Shown piece after piece: positions 26,324-34,413 of a stretch of DNA of 64,000 bases. The notes beneath the pieces were generated by a model that searched no databases, was not told the origin of the DNA, and saw only the letters and a list, made by a program, of their open reading frames with translations. The DNA comes from JACDAE01 sp963717195. GTDB lineage: Bacteria; Chloroflexota; Ktedonobacteria; Ktedonobacterales; Ktedonobacteraceae. The translations under genes were made by a program, and so were the position numbers. The first letter of the stretch is position 1. Every line of letters begins with the position of its first letter. Location: the NCBI GenBank assembly GCA_963717195.1, contig CAVQVR010000013.1, positions 248,001-312,000 of the forward strand, in the 5' to 3' direction.

Positions 26324-26979
26324 TAGGTGCCTGAAACGAACTCTGCTGCATATCCATGAAGATGTTCATAGGAGGCCCAACGTTTGAGTGTCGCTTCCAT
26401 ATGTTCACCGTTTATTGAAAGTTCAATCTCGGTGATAGAGCAATTATGGTTTTCTACATGCAATAATTGCTCTATATCTACATTAGAGCAGAGATCAGCG
26501 ATAGTGGCTGTGATAATGCCACCATGCGCAACGACAATAATGTGCTGGTTCTTCTTATGGGCGCTGATCTCTCGTAGTCCTGAACGCATTCTTGCTAGAA
26601 GCATTGTATAGTTTTCGCCAGCGGGAAAGGTGGATTTGTGTCTGCCTTCCTGCCAATCTTGCAGGATGCGTTCGTGCAGAGCCCAGTTTTCGGCGTCAGG
26701 TGGGCGCCCCTCCAATGAGCCAACGTTGACCTCGCGAAACTGTTCCACGATACCTGCTGGGAGATGGAGTTCCTGTGCGATAATGTCAGCGGTTTCCCTG
26801 GCTCGTTTGAGTGGGGAAGAATAGATTTCATCGATAGGCTTGTCTTTAAAATAGACGGCAGTCTGTTCAGCTTGTACAATGCCTTTAGCCGTCAGAGAAT
26901 AATCAACAAGTCTATGAGAGAACTCTTTAGTGAGGTTGGCGGTATTTTCAGCGTGGCGTACCAGGTAGATGGTGTTCAT
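26302..26979 (-). CDS. Histidine phosphatase (phosphoglycerate-mutase superfamily)
   Basis: This is a 225-residue protein. The catalytic motif is YLVRHAEN (Arg-His-Ala in place of the usual Arg-His-Gly), with the second histidine in VVAHGGII. The acid/base carboxylate is in REVNVGSLEGRPP, and a phosphate-pocket Arg lies in SSPLKRARETADI. Members include alpha-ribazole phosphatase, cofactor-dependent mutase-like enzymes and broad phosphatases; the sequence does not decide which. It is cytoplasmic. The upstream ribosome-binding site is weak. It ends inside the last codons of the rlmI-like gene, on the opposite strand. Confidence 0.88.
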   Translation of the reverse strand: MNTIYLVRHAENTANLTKEFSHRLVDYSLTAKGIVQAEQTAVYFKDKPIDEIYSSPLKRARETADIIAQELHLPAGIVEQFREVNVGSLEGRPPDAENWALHERILQDWQEGRHKSTFPAGENYTMLLARMRSGLREISAHKKNQHIIVVAHGGIITATIADLCSNVDIEQLLHVENHNCSITEIELSINGEHMEATLKRWASYEHLHGYAAEFVSGTYQFETRP

Positions 26980-27081
26980 TGATTGTTCTAGCTTTCCTGT
27001 TGGATTGGTTATTTTTTCTATATAGTATTATAGCGCTTCTTTGTTAAAGCAATGTCAAATTCTAGAGAGGAAAACTATCCT

Positions 27082-28953
27082 ATGGAGACAGCACGGAAAT
27101 TACAGAAAAACACGTTTGAAACATTGCCATTGGGTAGTATACACCCTGAAGGCTGGCTCCTGAAGCAGCTCCGCATTCAGGCAAATGGACTGAGTGGACA
27201 GCTTGATGAGTTCTGGCCCGACATTGCCGATAGTGCATGGATTGGAGGGAGCGGAGAAGGTTGGGAACGCGCTCCCTACTGGCTAGATGGCCTGGTACCA
27301 TTAGCGTTTTTGCTGGACGATGAACACTTGAAAGGGAAAGTTCAGCACTGGATAGACTATATTTTAGCTCATCAGCATGAGGATGGTTGGTTAGGACCAA
27401 TACATGATACGACCTATGGTTACCAGCATGATCCCTGGCCTGTATATGTGTTGCTCAAAGCGCTAACACAATATTATGAGGCAACCGAAGATGCCCGTGT
27501 GATTGGTGCTATAGAGCGTTTTTTGCAACGTTTGCAAGAACAATTGGAACAAACGCCACTGACATCATGGGCACAATTGCGCGGTGCCGATCTCATGTTA
27601 AGTATCTACTGGCTATACAGGCATTCAAATGAGGAGTGGTTGCTTGACCTGGCGCGTACGGTGCAGCAGCAGACCTTTGACTGGCAGGCGCAGTTTGCGG
27701 ATTTCCCCTATAAAGAGAAGCAAATGGAATGGAAGTTTCAAAGTCACGTAGTGAATAATGCAATGGCTTTGAAACAGCCGGCGTTATGGTATCAACTCAT
27801 GCATAACGAAGCTGATAGGCAGGCAGTTGAGCATATGATAGAGACGCTGGACACCTATCATGGGCAGGTAACAGGCGTCTTCTCGGGCGACGAGGTATTG
27901 GCGGGAAAGAACCCATCACAAGGGACAGAGTTGTGTGCTGTGGTCGAATATATGTTTTCTCTAGAAACGTTGCTTGCGGTGACTGGGGTAGCAACCTTTG
28001 CCGACCGTCTGGAACGTATTGCTTTCAATGCGCTTCCCGCCACATTCAAACCGGATATGTGGGCACATCAATATGATCAGCAGGCAAACCAGGTCATCTG
28101 TGCTGTAGCAGAGGATCGGTTGTATACAACGAACGGGCCGGACGCGAATATTTTTGGCCTGGAACCGAACTTTGGTTGCTGTACTGCTAATATGCACCAG
28201 GGATGGCCCAAACTGACCACTCATCTCTGGATGCAGAGCGCTGATGGTGGGCTGGTTGTCCTTGTGTATGCTCCCTGTATCGTCTCAACTGCTGTGGGTG
28301 GCGTACCGGTACGTATCGAGGTCCAGACTGGATATCCCTTTGAGGAAGATATTTTTATCGGTATATCTTGTGAGCATCCGGTACATTTCCTTCTGCAATT
28401 ACGCATACCGGGTTGGGTAGAGGAGGCAACCGTAGAGTTGGATGGTCTGACGCGTGAGCGGGTGCGGGCGGGTACATTTCATACAATCGAGCGAGAGTGG
28501 AGTATACCAGTGTCCATTCATCTGCGTTTGTCCATGCCAATCAGAACGCAGACGCGCTACGCTAACAGTATGGCTATCGAGCGCGGTCCGTTAGTATACT
28601 CTCTGCAATTCAACGAGGAGTGGCGGCAAATCCGGGGTGAATTACCCCATGCTGATTGGGAAGTTCATCCATTGGGTTCATGGAACTATGCCCTGGAGAT
28701 TAACCCTGAGCATCCTGAGCGTTCTTGTGCGCTCGTTTCGCGTCCGGTTGGTGATGTGCCATTTTCACCGGAGGGTACGCCTGTCCAGATACATATGCAT
28801 GGAAGACGGGTTCCGGAATGGAAAATTGAGCATAATGCTGCTGGACCATTGCCGCAGAGTCCTGTTAATTCGATGGAACCACGAGAGGAACTGACATTGA
28901 TTCCGTACGGGTGTACCAATCTGCGTGTGACGGAGTTTCCAACACTGGGGTAA
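27082..28953 (+). CDS. GH127 beta-L-arabinofuranosidase
   Basis: I start at ATG 27082, with gagagga upstream; an earlier ATG at 27052 lacks a site. The protein has 623 residues. An (alpha/alpha)6 barrel makes up the first part (WERAPYWLDGLVPLAFLLDD, HQHEDGWLGP), and the catalytic residues are visible. These are the nucleophile and zinc site in FGCCTANMHQGWPK, together with the glutamate segment in TELCAVVEYMFSLE. Beta-sandwich domains follow. There is no signal peptide, so it would trim arabinose from oligosaccharides after import. With the secreted GH43 arabinanase (3937) this gives both ends of an arabinan or hydroxyproline-arabinan pathway. Confidence 0.92.
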   Translation: METARKLQKNTFETLPLGSIHPEGWLLKQLRIQANGLSGQLDEFWPDIADSAWIGGSGEGWERAPYWLDGLVPLAFLLDDEHLKGKVQHWIDYILAHQHEDGWLGPIHDTTYGYQHDPWPVYVLLKALTQYYEATEDARVIGAIERFLQRLQEQLEQTPLTSWAQLRGADLMLSIYWLYRHSNEEWLLDLARTVQQQTFDWQAQFADFPYKEKQMEWKFQSHVVNNAMALKQPALWYQLMHNEADRQAVEHMIETLDTYHGQVTGVFSGDEVLAGKNPSQGTELCAVVEYMFSLETLLAVTGVATFADRLERIAFNALPATFKPDMWAHQYDQQANQVICAVAEDRLYTTNGPDANIFGLEPNFGCCTANMHQGWPKLTTHLWMQSADGGLVVLVYAPCIVSTAVGGVPVRIEVQTGYPFEEDIFIGISCEHPVHFLLQLRIPGWVEEATVELDGLTRERVRAGTFHTIEREWSIPVSIHLRLSMPIRTQTRYANSMAIERGPLVYSLQFNEEWRQIRGELPHADWEVHPLGSWNYALEINPEHPERSCALVSRPVGDVPFSPEGTPVQIHMHGRRVPEWKIEHNAAGPLPQSPVNSMEPREELTLIPYGCTNLRVTEFPTLG

Positions 28954-29040
28954 CATTTGTTACAATATATGGAGTAGGGGTCAGGTTGATCGCGCTCAAG
29001 TATCAATGGGTATAGAGCCTCTACGGAAATAGAGGTAGAT

Positions 29041-29799
29041 ATGGATACGCATAGAATATTGAACGATGTTGAGCACAGGCTCTATCCTGTCACGAAGGGG
29101 CCGTGGGTGATGACGCAGGCATGGAACGAATTGCTTTTTGCGCACTGGCCTCTGCGACCGGAGATGGTGCGTTCGTTCATACCGTCTGCATTAACGCTTG
29201 ATACGTTTGAGGGTGAGGCATGGGTGGGCGTTGTGCCTTTTCATATGAGCCAGGTGCATCCAAGAAGCGTTCCATCGTTGCCGTGGCTATCGCAGTTTCC
29301 TGAGTTGAATGTGCGTACATATGTGAGCTTTCAAGGTTTTCCGGGCGTCTATTTCTTCAGCCTGGATGCTGCTAATCCCGTTGCGGTCGCTCTCGCTCGC
29401 ACGGTATTTCGTCTTCCCTACTTTAATGCAACCATGCATAGTCAGCGCCTGATCGACACCATTGATTACCGTAGCCAACGTACACATCGTGGTGCTCCTG
29501 CTGCTGAATTTCGTGCGTTGTATCGTCCAATTGCGCCGGTTTTTTATGCAGAGCCGAGTTCGCTTGAGCACTGGTTCACTGAACGCTACTATCTTTACAC
29601 TGTGGGGGGAAAAAATGCTGTCTATCGGGGCGATATCCATCATGGTCGCTGGCCTTTGCAGCGAGCTGAGCTGGAAGTGATAAGCAACACGATGGCTTCT
29701 GCGCAAGGTGTTCAGTTGCCTGATACTGCTCCTCTGTTGCATTATGCGAGTTTGCAGGAGGTGCTGATCTGGCCATTGCGGCGTGTTGCGCATGAGTAG
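29041..29799 (+). CDS. DUF2071 / YqjF family protein
   Basis: This 252-residue protein is preceded by gaggt. The conserved opening MTQAWNELLFAHWPLRPEMVRSFIP, the central WVGVVPFHMSQVHPRSVP, and VRTYVSFQGFPGVYFFSLDAAN are hallmarks of DUF2071. In this acetoacetate-decarboxylase-like beta fold no reaction has been firmly established. There is no signal or membrane segment. It is followed 2 bp later by a dispersed repeat, and a DUF4097 gene converges from the other side. Confidence 0.85.
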   Translation: MDTHRILNDVEHRLYPVTKGPWVMTQAWNELLFAHWPLRPEMVRSFIPSALTLDTFEGEAWVGVVPFHMSQVHPRSVPSLPWLSQFPELNVRTYVSFQGFPGVYFFSLDAANPVAVALARTVFRLPYFNATMHSQRLIDTIDYRSQRTHRGAPAAEFRALYRPIAPVFYAEPSSLEHWFTERYYLYTVGGKNAVYRGDIHHGRWPLQRAELEVISNTMASAQGVQLPDTAPLLHYASLQEVLIWPLRRVAHE

Positions 29800-29800
29800 T

Positions 29801-29872
29801 GTAGGGGTGCGATTGATAAGCCCGCGTATTAGCCTGGGAAGCGACACGGACGCAATAAATCTGGTCCCTACG
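29801..29872. repeat. Dispersed inverted repeat (gtccctacg family)
   Basis: gtaggggtgcgattgataag begins at 29801, and gacgcaataaatctggtccc at 29849 (ending in tacg at 29872) is its imperfect inverted partner. The right half matches 3865-3888 and 50094-50116. It occupies the whole gap between two convergent genes and slightly overlaps the DUF4097 stop. It probably works as a terminator whatever its origin. Confidence 0.65.
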
Positions 29873-31010
29873 AATGTGCTTTGTACACGCGAATGCCGCC
29901 GCTACCAGTCTTTATCTTTAATGGTGCTTGAGAGCTATTTGGTGTTGCAAGGCCATCAAATTCGTTCGTGACCCCACCTGAGCCAGTTGATGCTTGCAGG
30001 TGGAATGAAGCATCGGGCGATAGGGTAAGTTGAACGGAGCCGCTACCAGTCTTCATCTCATAATTGCCGCGTGGATCAAGGGTGCCATCAAAGGTGATAG
30101 AGCCACTGCCCGTTTTGAGACGCGATGTGCCTGCCATAACCGCTTGCTGGACATTTATCCTGCCGCTTCCGGTAGTGAGCGCGATTTGTCCACTCACAGC
30201 TCTACCAGAAATAGAGCCACTGCCAGTCTTCAGAGCTACATTACCGCGCAGATCGCTGGCCTCGATTCTACCGCTACCAGTTTGCAGTTGGATATTTCCA
30301 TGAAGTCCTTCGGCAGTGATGCGCCCAGAACCGTTGTTTACCCGAATATCGCAAGTTTCTGGTACTGTGATCTCAAGGTCAATTCTTCTGAGGCCAAACT
30401 GGAACAGATTCCATTTGACCTGGGTGGAGATCTGCAACATATTATCTTGTATATTATACCTTATCTGCATATTCTCAGGGGTGATACCAATGCCACTTAC
30501 GCGCTTCGTGGGAGCTACATTCACTACACCATTCTCGCCTCTACGGATAGAGATAGTGCCCATTGTATCGTTGATGACTAAGCGTGGATGTTCTGCAACA
30601 GAGAAGGTCTGTACGGGCATGGGAATGGTCACGGTGCGCCAGTTCAGTATGGCTACAATAATTCCTCCAGTCACAAGTGCCGTGATAAGGAACCAGCTTA
30701 GCCATGTGAGAAGAATACCGCTGAAAGTAGCCCCTAGAACAAATGCGCACAACAACGCAAGAAACAGAAATAGTCCACTCGGGCTACGCTGGCCCGTTGA
30801 GCGTGGGCGCAGTTTTTCACCGTCCCGAGGTTGCCACATATCATCGGCGTCCAGGCCAATGTAGCCTTCTTCATATGACCGCTCTTCGTAGTTTTGTTCC
30901 TGTGAAAGTGGCATGTGCCATTGCTGTTGCTCACGAAGGTCAGTGTTGATTATTTGCTCACCAGGTGACATGTGCTCTGGTGGCTTCGACATACCTTCCT
31001 GACTTTGCAT
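29868..31010 (-). CDS. DUF4097 beta-helix-repeat membrane protein
   Basis: I take ATG 31010, 8 nt after ggag; a GTG one codon earlier is possible. The protein has 380 residues. An N-terminal cytoplasmic stretch rich in Gln and Glu is followed by two membrane helices (about 82-125). The last 230 residues form a stacked beta repeat, with copies of LKTGSGSI, LQTGSGRI and MKTGSGSV at regular spacing. This is the DUF4097 pattern, a bactofilin-like beta-helix. The C-terminal helix would lie outside or inside depending on topology, which I cannot settle. Such proteins are often linked to envelope stress or adhesion; no function is proven. It diverges from the pseudouridine synthase gene. Confidence 0.85.
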   Translation of the reverse strand: MQSQEGMSKPPEHMSPGEQIINTDLREQQQWHMPLSQEQNYEERSYEEGYIGLDADDMWQPRDGEKLRPRSTGQRSPSGLFLFLALLCAFVLGATFSGILLTWLSWFLITALVTGGIIVAILNWRTVTIPMPVQTFSVAEHPRLVINDTMGTISIRRGENGVVNVAPTKRVSGIGITPENMQIRYNIQDNMLQISTQVKWNLFQFGLRRIDLEITVPETCDIRVNNGSGRITAEGLHGNIQLQTGSGRIEASDLRGNVALKTGSGSISGRAVSGQIALTTGSGRINVQQAVMAGTSRLKTGSGSITFDGTLDPRGNYEMKTGSGSVQLTLSPDASFHLQASTGSGGVTNEFDGLATPNSSQAPLKIKTGSGGIRVYKAHS

Positions 31011-31170
31011 CACAGTAGCTCCTTAAATATTGAGAAATCTCTTGCTAAAAATAACGTAAAACATCAAAAAATATCAAAACATATACGTGTCACGTGGGAA
31101 AAGGTTTCTTTGGAGTAGTGGAAAAGGCTCTTCATTGACGTACCATCCATTCAATGCTTATACTTGCAAC

Positions 31171-32115
31171 ATGGAAGTTACGGATATTGCAGTTATTTAT
31201 CAGGATCACCACCTACTGATCATCAACAAACCAGCGGGCATTGTAATTCATCCCACCTATAAGCATGCCGATGGTACATTGTGGGATGCATTGCTGGTGT
31301 ATATGGCGCAACAGGAGCAGGAGAATTGGCAAGCGCCAGAATTGCCCGACGAGCCGGAATGGGCGGGTGCACCCTCCGACGTACAGGTAATGTTGCGTAG
31401 AAAACGTACAGAGCGCCTGGTGAAAGAAGAAGGTCTGTTGCCGCGACCATGTCTCCTTCATCGTCTGGATAAAGACACATCAGGGGTGGTGGCATTGGCA
31501 CGGACAGAACGAGCGCGACGGCATCTGGTGCGCCAATTCCATGAGCATACCATCGAAAAACGCTACCTGGCTGTTGTACAATACGGGGCACCAGATTGGG
31601 CACAGCCGCGCACAACATTTACAATAAGCAGACGGCTGGCCGATGGAAGCGAGCATCTAGCCGATATAGGAGTGCTTAATTCTTCAGAGAATGGCAGCGA
31701 ATTTGTGCTGGATGGTCCTTTGCAGCGCGATCCAGATGAGCGACGGCGCTGTATTGTTGGAGTCGATGGACAACATGCGACTACTAGAGTAAGGGTACTG
31801 GCACGTGAGCAGCGTTTTGCTTTGCTCGAAGTGCGCCCTATCACAGGTCGTACACATCAGATCCGTGCTCATCTTGCGGCGGCAGGGTACGCGATTGTTG
31901 GTGATCAGACTTATGCACCTGCTGCCGAACCAGGGACAGCAGAAGCTGCCCTCTCACGCCAGTTTCTCCATGCTAGCAGTCTGACGGTGTATCGCTATCC
32001 TGATAACGAACGCTGTACGTTTGTTGCACCATTGGCACATGATTTGATGGAATGGTTGCGGCGATATTGTCCACAGCTTTTAAGAAGACATCATCAGCTC
32101 AATATCCCCAGTTAA
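31171..32115 (+). CDS. RluA-family pseudouridine synthase
   Basis: I place the start at ATG 31171, where the conserved fold begins (IAVIYQDHHLLIINKPAGIVIHP). A GTG at 31087 would add 28 residues of no family match, and neither start has a clear ribosome-binding site. The catalytic aspartate is in LLHRLDKDTSGVVALART, and RPITGRTHQIRAHLAAAGYAIVGD closes the core. There is no S4 domain. An insertion of about 40 residues (APELPDEPEWAGAPSDVQVM) precedes the catalytic motif and is not usual for RluD. It would modify uridines in 23S rRNA or tRNA. The gene is followed closely by an unknown gene. Confidence 0.88.
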   Translation: MEVTDIAVIYQDHHLLIINKPAGIVIHPTYKHADGTLWDALLVYMAQQEQENWQAPELPDEPEWAGAPSDVQVMLRRKRTERLVKEEGLLPRPCLLHRLDKDTSGVVALARTERARRHLVRQFHEHTIEKRYLAVVQYGAPDWAQPRTTFTISRRLADGSEHLADIGVLNSSENGSEFVLDGPLQRDPDERRRCIVGVDGQHATTRVRVLAREQRFALLEVRPITGRTHQIRAHLAAAGYAIVGDQTYAPAAEPGTAEAALSRQFLHASSLTVYRYPDNERCTFVAPLAHDLMEWLRRYCPQLLRRHHQLNIPS

Positions 32116-32144
32116 TTGAGAAACAGGAAAAAAGCGAGAGTTAT

Positions 32145-32693
32145 ATGCAAGCGCAACACTATCCACTTGATACAGGTTCATTTGCGACTTTGAGTACGGA
32201 AGAAAAGAAGAAACGTCTGGATGCGATGGTTCAGCTCTGGCAGAAAGATACGGAGCGTCGTCTGGAACGAGAAGGGTATCGCGAATTTATCAAAGCGATG
32301 GGCCTGGACGAATATCGCTACGCGGTCTGGTTGCGTTTTCCGGAGTGGCAGCGTTCGGCAGTTGTCGGGCAGGTGGTAACGTTGAAACGCTCGGAGAATG
32401 GGGCACCAGAGGATCCAGCGCTTTTTAGCGTCTGGCGCAATGATCCTCTGCTGAAGACGATGCCTGATTGGAAGATCCAGTTGCCTAAAGAGACTGTGTT
32501 TAACATTTCGGTTCGCCTCACTCCTGGTGGCCTGGGTGAAGGCAGCAAATGGGCTGTGGTGATGCCAAAAGAGATGATTCCTCGCTACAAGCCTGGTTGG
32601 CCGAAGCAACAGGAATGGGTGGCGTGGACGCGTGGGTTTGATTGGGTCTCGGTTGCGGTCGGGTTTATACGGGCAATGTTGGATACGATGTGA
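32145..32693 (+). CDS. Conserved-looking hypothetical protein
   Basis: The start is taken at ATG 32145 (182 residues). An upstream ATG at 32052 would overlap the pseudouridine synthase gene by 64 bp. The N-terminal half is charged and helical (LSTEEKKKRLDAMVQLWQKD); the second half is rich in Trp and Pro (RFPEWQRSAVVGQVVTLKRS, WAVVMPKEMIPRYKPGWPKQ). There is no signal, membrane helix or cysteine motif. I do not recognise the family. The 29-bp gap from the previous gene suggests co-transcription with the rRNA/tRNA modifier. Confidence 0.65.
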   Translation: MQAQHYPLDTGSFATLSTEEKKKRLDAMVQLWQKDTERRLEREGYREFIKAMGLDEYRYAVWLRFPEWQRSAVVGQVVTLKRSENGAPEDPALFSVWRNDPLLKTMPDWKIQLPKETVFNISVRLTPGGLGEGSKWAVVMPKEMIPRYKPGWPKQQEWVAWTRGFDWVSVAVGFIRAMLDTM

Positions 32694-32792
32694 GATGGTT
32701 GCAGTGGCGGCATTTCTATCTATAGGAGGGATGCACAACTGCCTGTATTGGCTTTGTACATCCCCTACTGCTATCTTGTTAAACGAAGATCT

Positions 32793-33161
32793 TCAAGCCT
32801 GGAATTGGAATGACTTGAGCATAGGTTGGAAATCTTCGTTATTGATTTTGTCAAAGGTTTTCAATGCTGCACCATAGAACAGAGTAATCATCTGACCAGA
32901 ATGTTTTGGGTTTTGGGTCGCCAAAACAATGATCTGCATTGGACCTATTTTTGGGTCTGTCATCGTGGCAGATCCCTGATCCCATGTTGTACCATTGATG
33001 GTTGTTTGGGCAGGAATATTAAACACTTTATAGTTTTTTGCTCCAATTTTTAATGTACCGAGCATGATTTGCACCATAAGGGTACCTGCGGAGTTCGATG
33101 AATTTTGTGAAACTGTTGACGTAATTGTCAAATTATCCTGCGCTGGATCTGCGACCTGCAT
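32793..33161 (-). pseudogene. Probable C-terminal remnant of a secreted beta-domain protein
   Basis: A 122-residue frame from ATG 33161. The same frame continues upstream for 14 more sense codons (GDKKGWTLNSNQQT) before a stop. That reads like the body of a protein cut off at its 5' end. No ribosome-binding site precedes the ATG. The remaining part resembles the C-terminal half of PsbP-like or lipoprotein beta domains, with conserved-looking ends ITLFYGAALKTFDK and FQPMLKSFQF. It is followed upstream by a non-coding stretch containing a strong hairpin. Either a small secreted protein is still made, or this is decay; I favour decay. Confidence 0.5.
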
Positions 33162-33378
33162 TGTTTGCTGATTACTGTTGAGAGTCCATCCCTTTTTGTC
33201 ACCTCAATAGGCTATTTACTTAAGGAAGCTATGGGTCTATCCACGATTCCCCAATGGGTGGATACGTTGGTGCAGCTCTCTCTTGACGAATTTTTGAAGA
33301 ATTCACATCGTCCCAGCCGATTCGAGCCCTACAGTAACTCTTCAGGTCTCCTCGCCACCTGTGGTGGCTCGCCCAGGT

Positions 33379-33413
33379 GGTGGGATTGGCGGCCCCAGGC
33401 CGCCAATCCCACC
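33379..33413. repeat. Perfect hairpin, 16-bp arms, 3-nt loop
   Basis: ggtgggattggcggcc (33379-33394) is followed by cca and then its exact complement (33398-33413). The sequence is far more GC-rich than its surroundings. Nearby, cacctgtggtgg and gcccaggtgg add outer partial pairing. It lacks a T-run. The block 33162-33544 otherwise contains no gene; 33165-33452 is an open frame made mostly of this repeat and is not called. Confidence 0.75.
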
Positions 33414-33544
33414 GTCCTCACAAAACGGCTTGCGAAGCGCCGTAGGCGCTGAGGAATCAGACCCCTGCTGAATAGACGCTCATGAAACGGGTTCATCACC
33501 CAGGATGAAAACGGCGTTTTCAGAAGAGTTATGCCCTATAGCTC

Positions 33545-33592
33545 TTGACAAAAGAATAGCAATATGTTATCTATTCTATAGCATACTGCTAT
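33545..33592 (+). promoter_or_regulatory. Candidate promoter and palindromic operator of the ABC exporter operon
   Basis: A perfect -35-like ttgaca lies at 33545-33550. The 16-18 bp downstream position has only weak -10 matches (ttatct, tatcta). A 17-bp palindrome, tatagca-tac-tgctata (about 33576-33592), sits just after it, where a repressor could block transcription. The operon start is 66 bp further on. GntR- or PadR-type regulators commonly control such exporters, but no regulator gene is next to it. Confidence 0.45.
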
Positions 33593-33657
33593 ATGCTGTG
33601 ACCCTGGAACGTTGTAAAACTTTTTAACCAATCATATGAAGGAGCCAGAAAAATCCA

Positions 33658-34413
33658 ATGGACGATACTAATGCATTACAGAAAGAAAACGTACAGGACC
33701 CTACAATCTCAAATACTGTGGTGATGGATGTGCGCGATATTACGAAAAGTCTGCCACTAGGACGTGAGCGGATCGATATTCTACGTGGAATAAGCTTTCA
33801 AATAAGAAGTGGTGAATTTATCGCTATTGTGGGACCTTCCGGTTCAGGCAAGAGTACTCTTTTGGGAATTATCGCGGGGCTGGATAATCCTACGACTGGA
33901 CAGGTATTGATCGACGGTGTTGATATAACGCATATGACTGAGGGAAAACTGGCTGCCGTGCGCAATGGAAAGATTGGCATGGTTTTCCAGGCATACAATC
34001 TGATCCCAACTTTAACGGCGCAGGAGAATGTTGAAGTTCCCCTCTATGTGGGCAAACATAACGGCGCTCCCTCCGCTCGTGCGAAAGAACTGCTGGCCCT
34101 GGTTGGCCTCTCGCATCGATTGACGCATCGTCCCAGCCAACTCTCGGGTGGTGAGCAGCAGCGTGTGGCGATTGCGCGAGCGCTGGCGACGGACCCTGCA
34201 CTGGTGATCGCCGATGAACCAACAGGCAACCTCGATGCGAAAAACGGCGAAAACGTGCTCCAGCTCATCGCATACCTGCGCGGGCAGACGGGCAAGACCT
34301 TTATTATCGCCACGCATGATCCAGTGGTTGCTTCGCATGCGGATCGTGCCATTCGGATCGTCGATGGGAGAATTGCTGATCTTGAAACTACTGGTAGGAG
34401 AGTGATGCAATGA
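33658..34413 (+). CDS. ABC transporter ATP-binding protein (LolD/MacB type)
   Basis: This is a 251-residue ATPase. Walker A is GPSGSGKST, the Q-loop is MVFQAYNLIPTLTAQENVEV, the signature is LSGGEQQRVAIARAL and Walker B is VIADEPTGNLD. The switch His is in IIATHDP. The TGNLD ending and N-terminal layout place it with the MacB/LolD/FtsE-type mechanotransmission exporters, whose partners have FtsX-type permeases. The next gene is such a permease and overlaps this one by 4 bp (ATGA), so translation is coupled. A clear ribosome-binding site (gaaggag) lies 13 nt before the ATG, slightly far. Confidence 0.95.
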   Translation: MDDTNALQKENVQDPTISNTVVMDVRDITKSLPLGRERIDILRGISFQIRSGEFIAIVGPSGSGKSTLLGIIAGLDNPTTGQVLIDGVDITHMTEGKLAAVRNGKIGMVFQAYNLIPTLTAQENVEVPLYVGKHNGAPSARAKELLALVGLSHRLTHRPSQLSGGEQQRVAIARALATDPALVIADEPTGNLDAKNGENVLQLIAYLRGQTGKTFIIATHDPVVASHADRAIRIVDGRIADLETTGRRVMQ

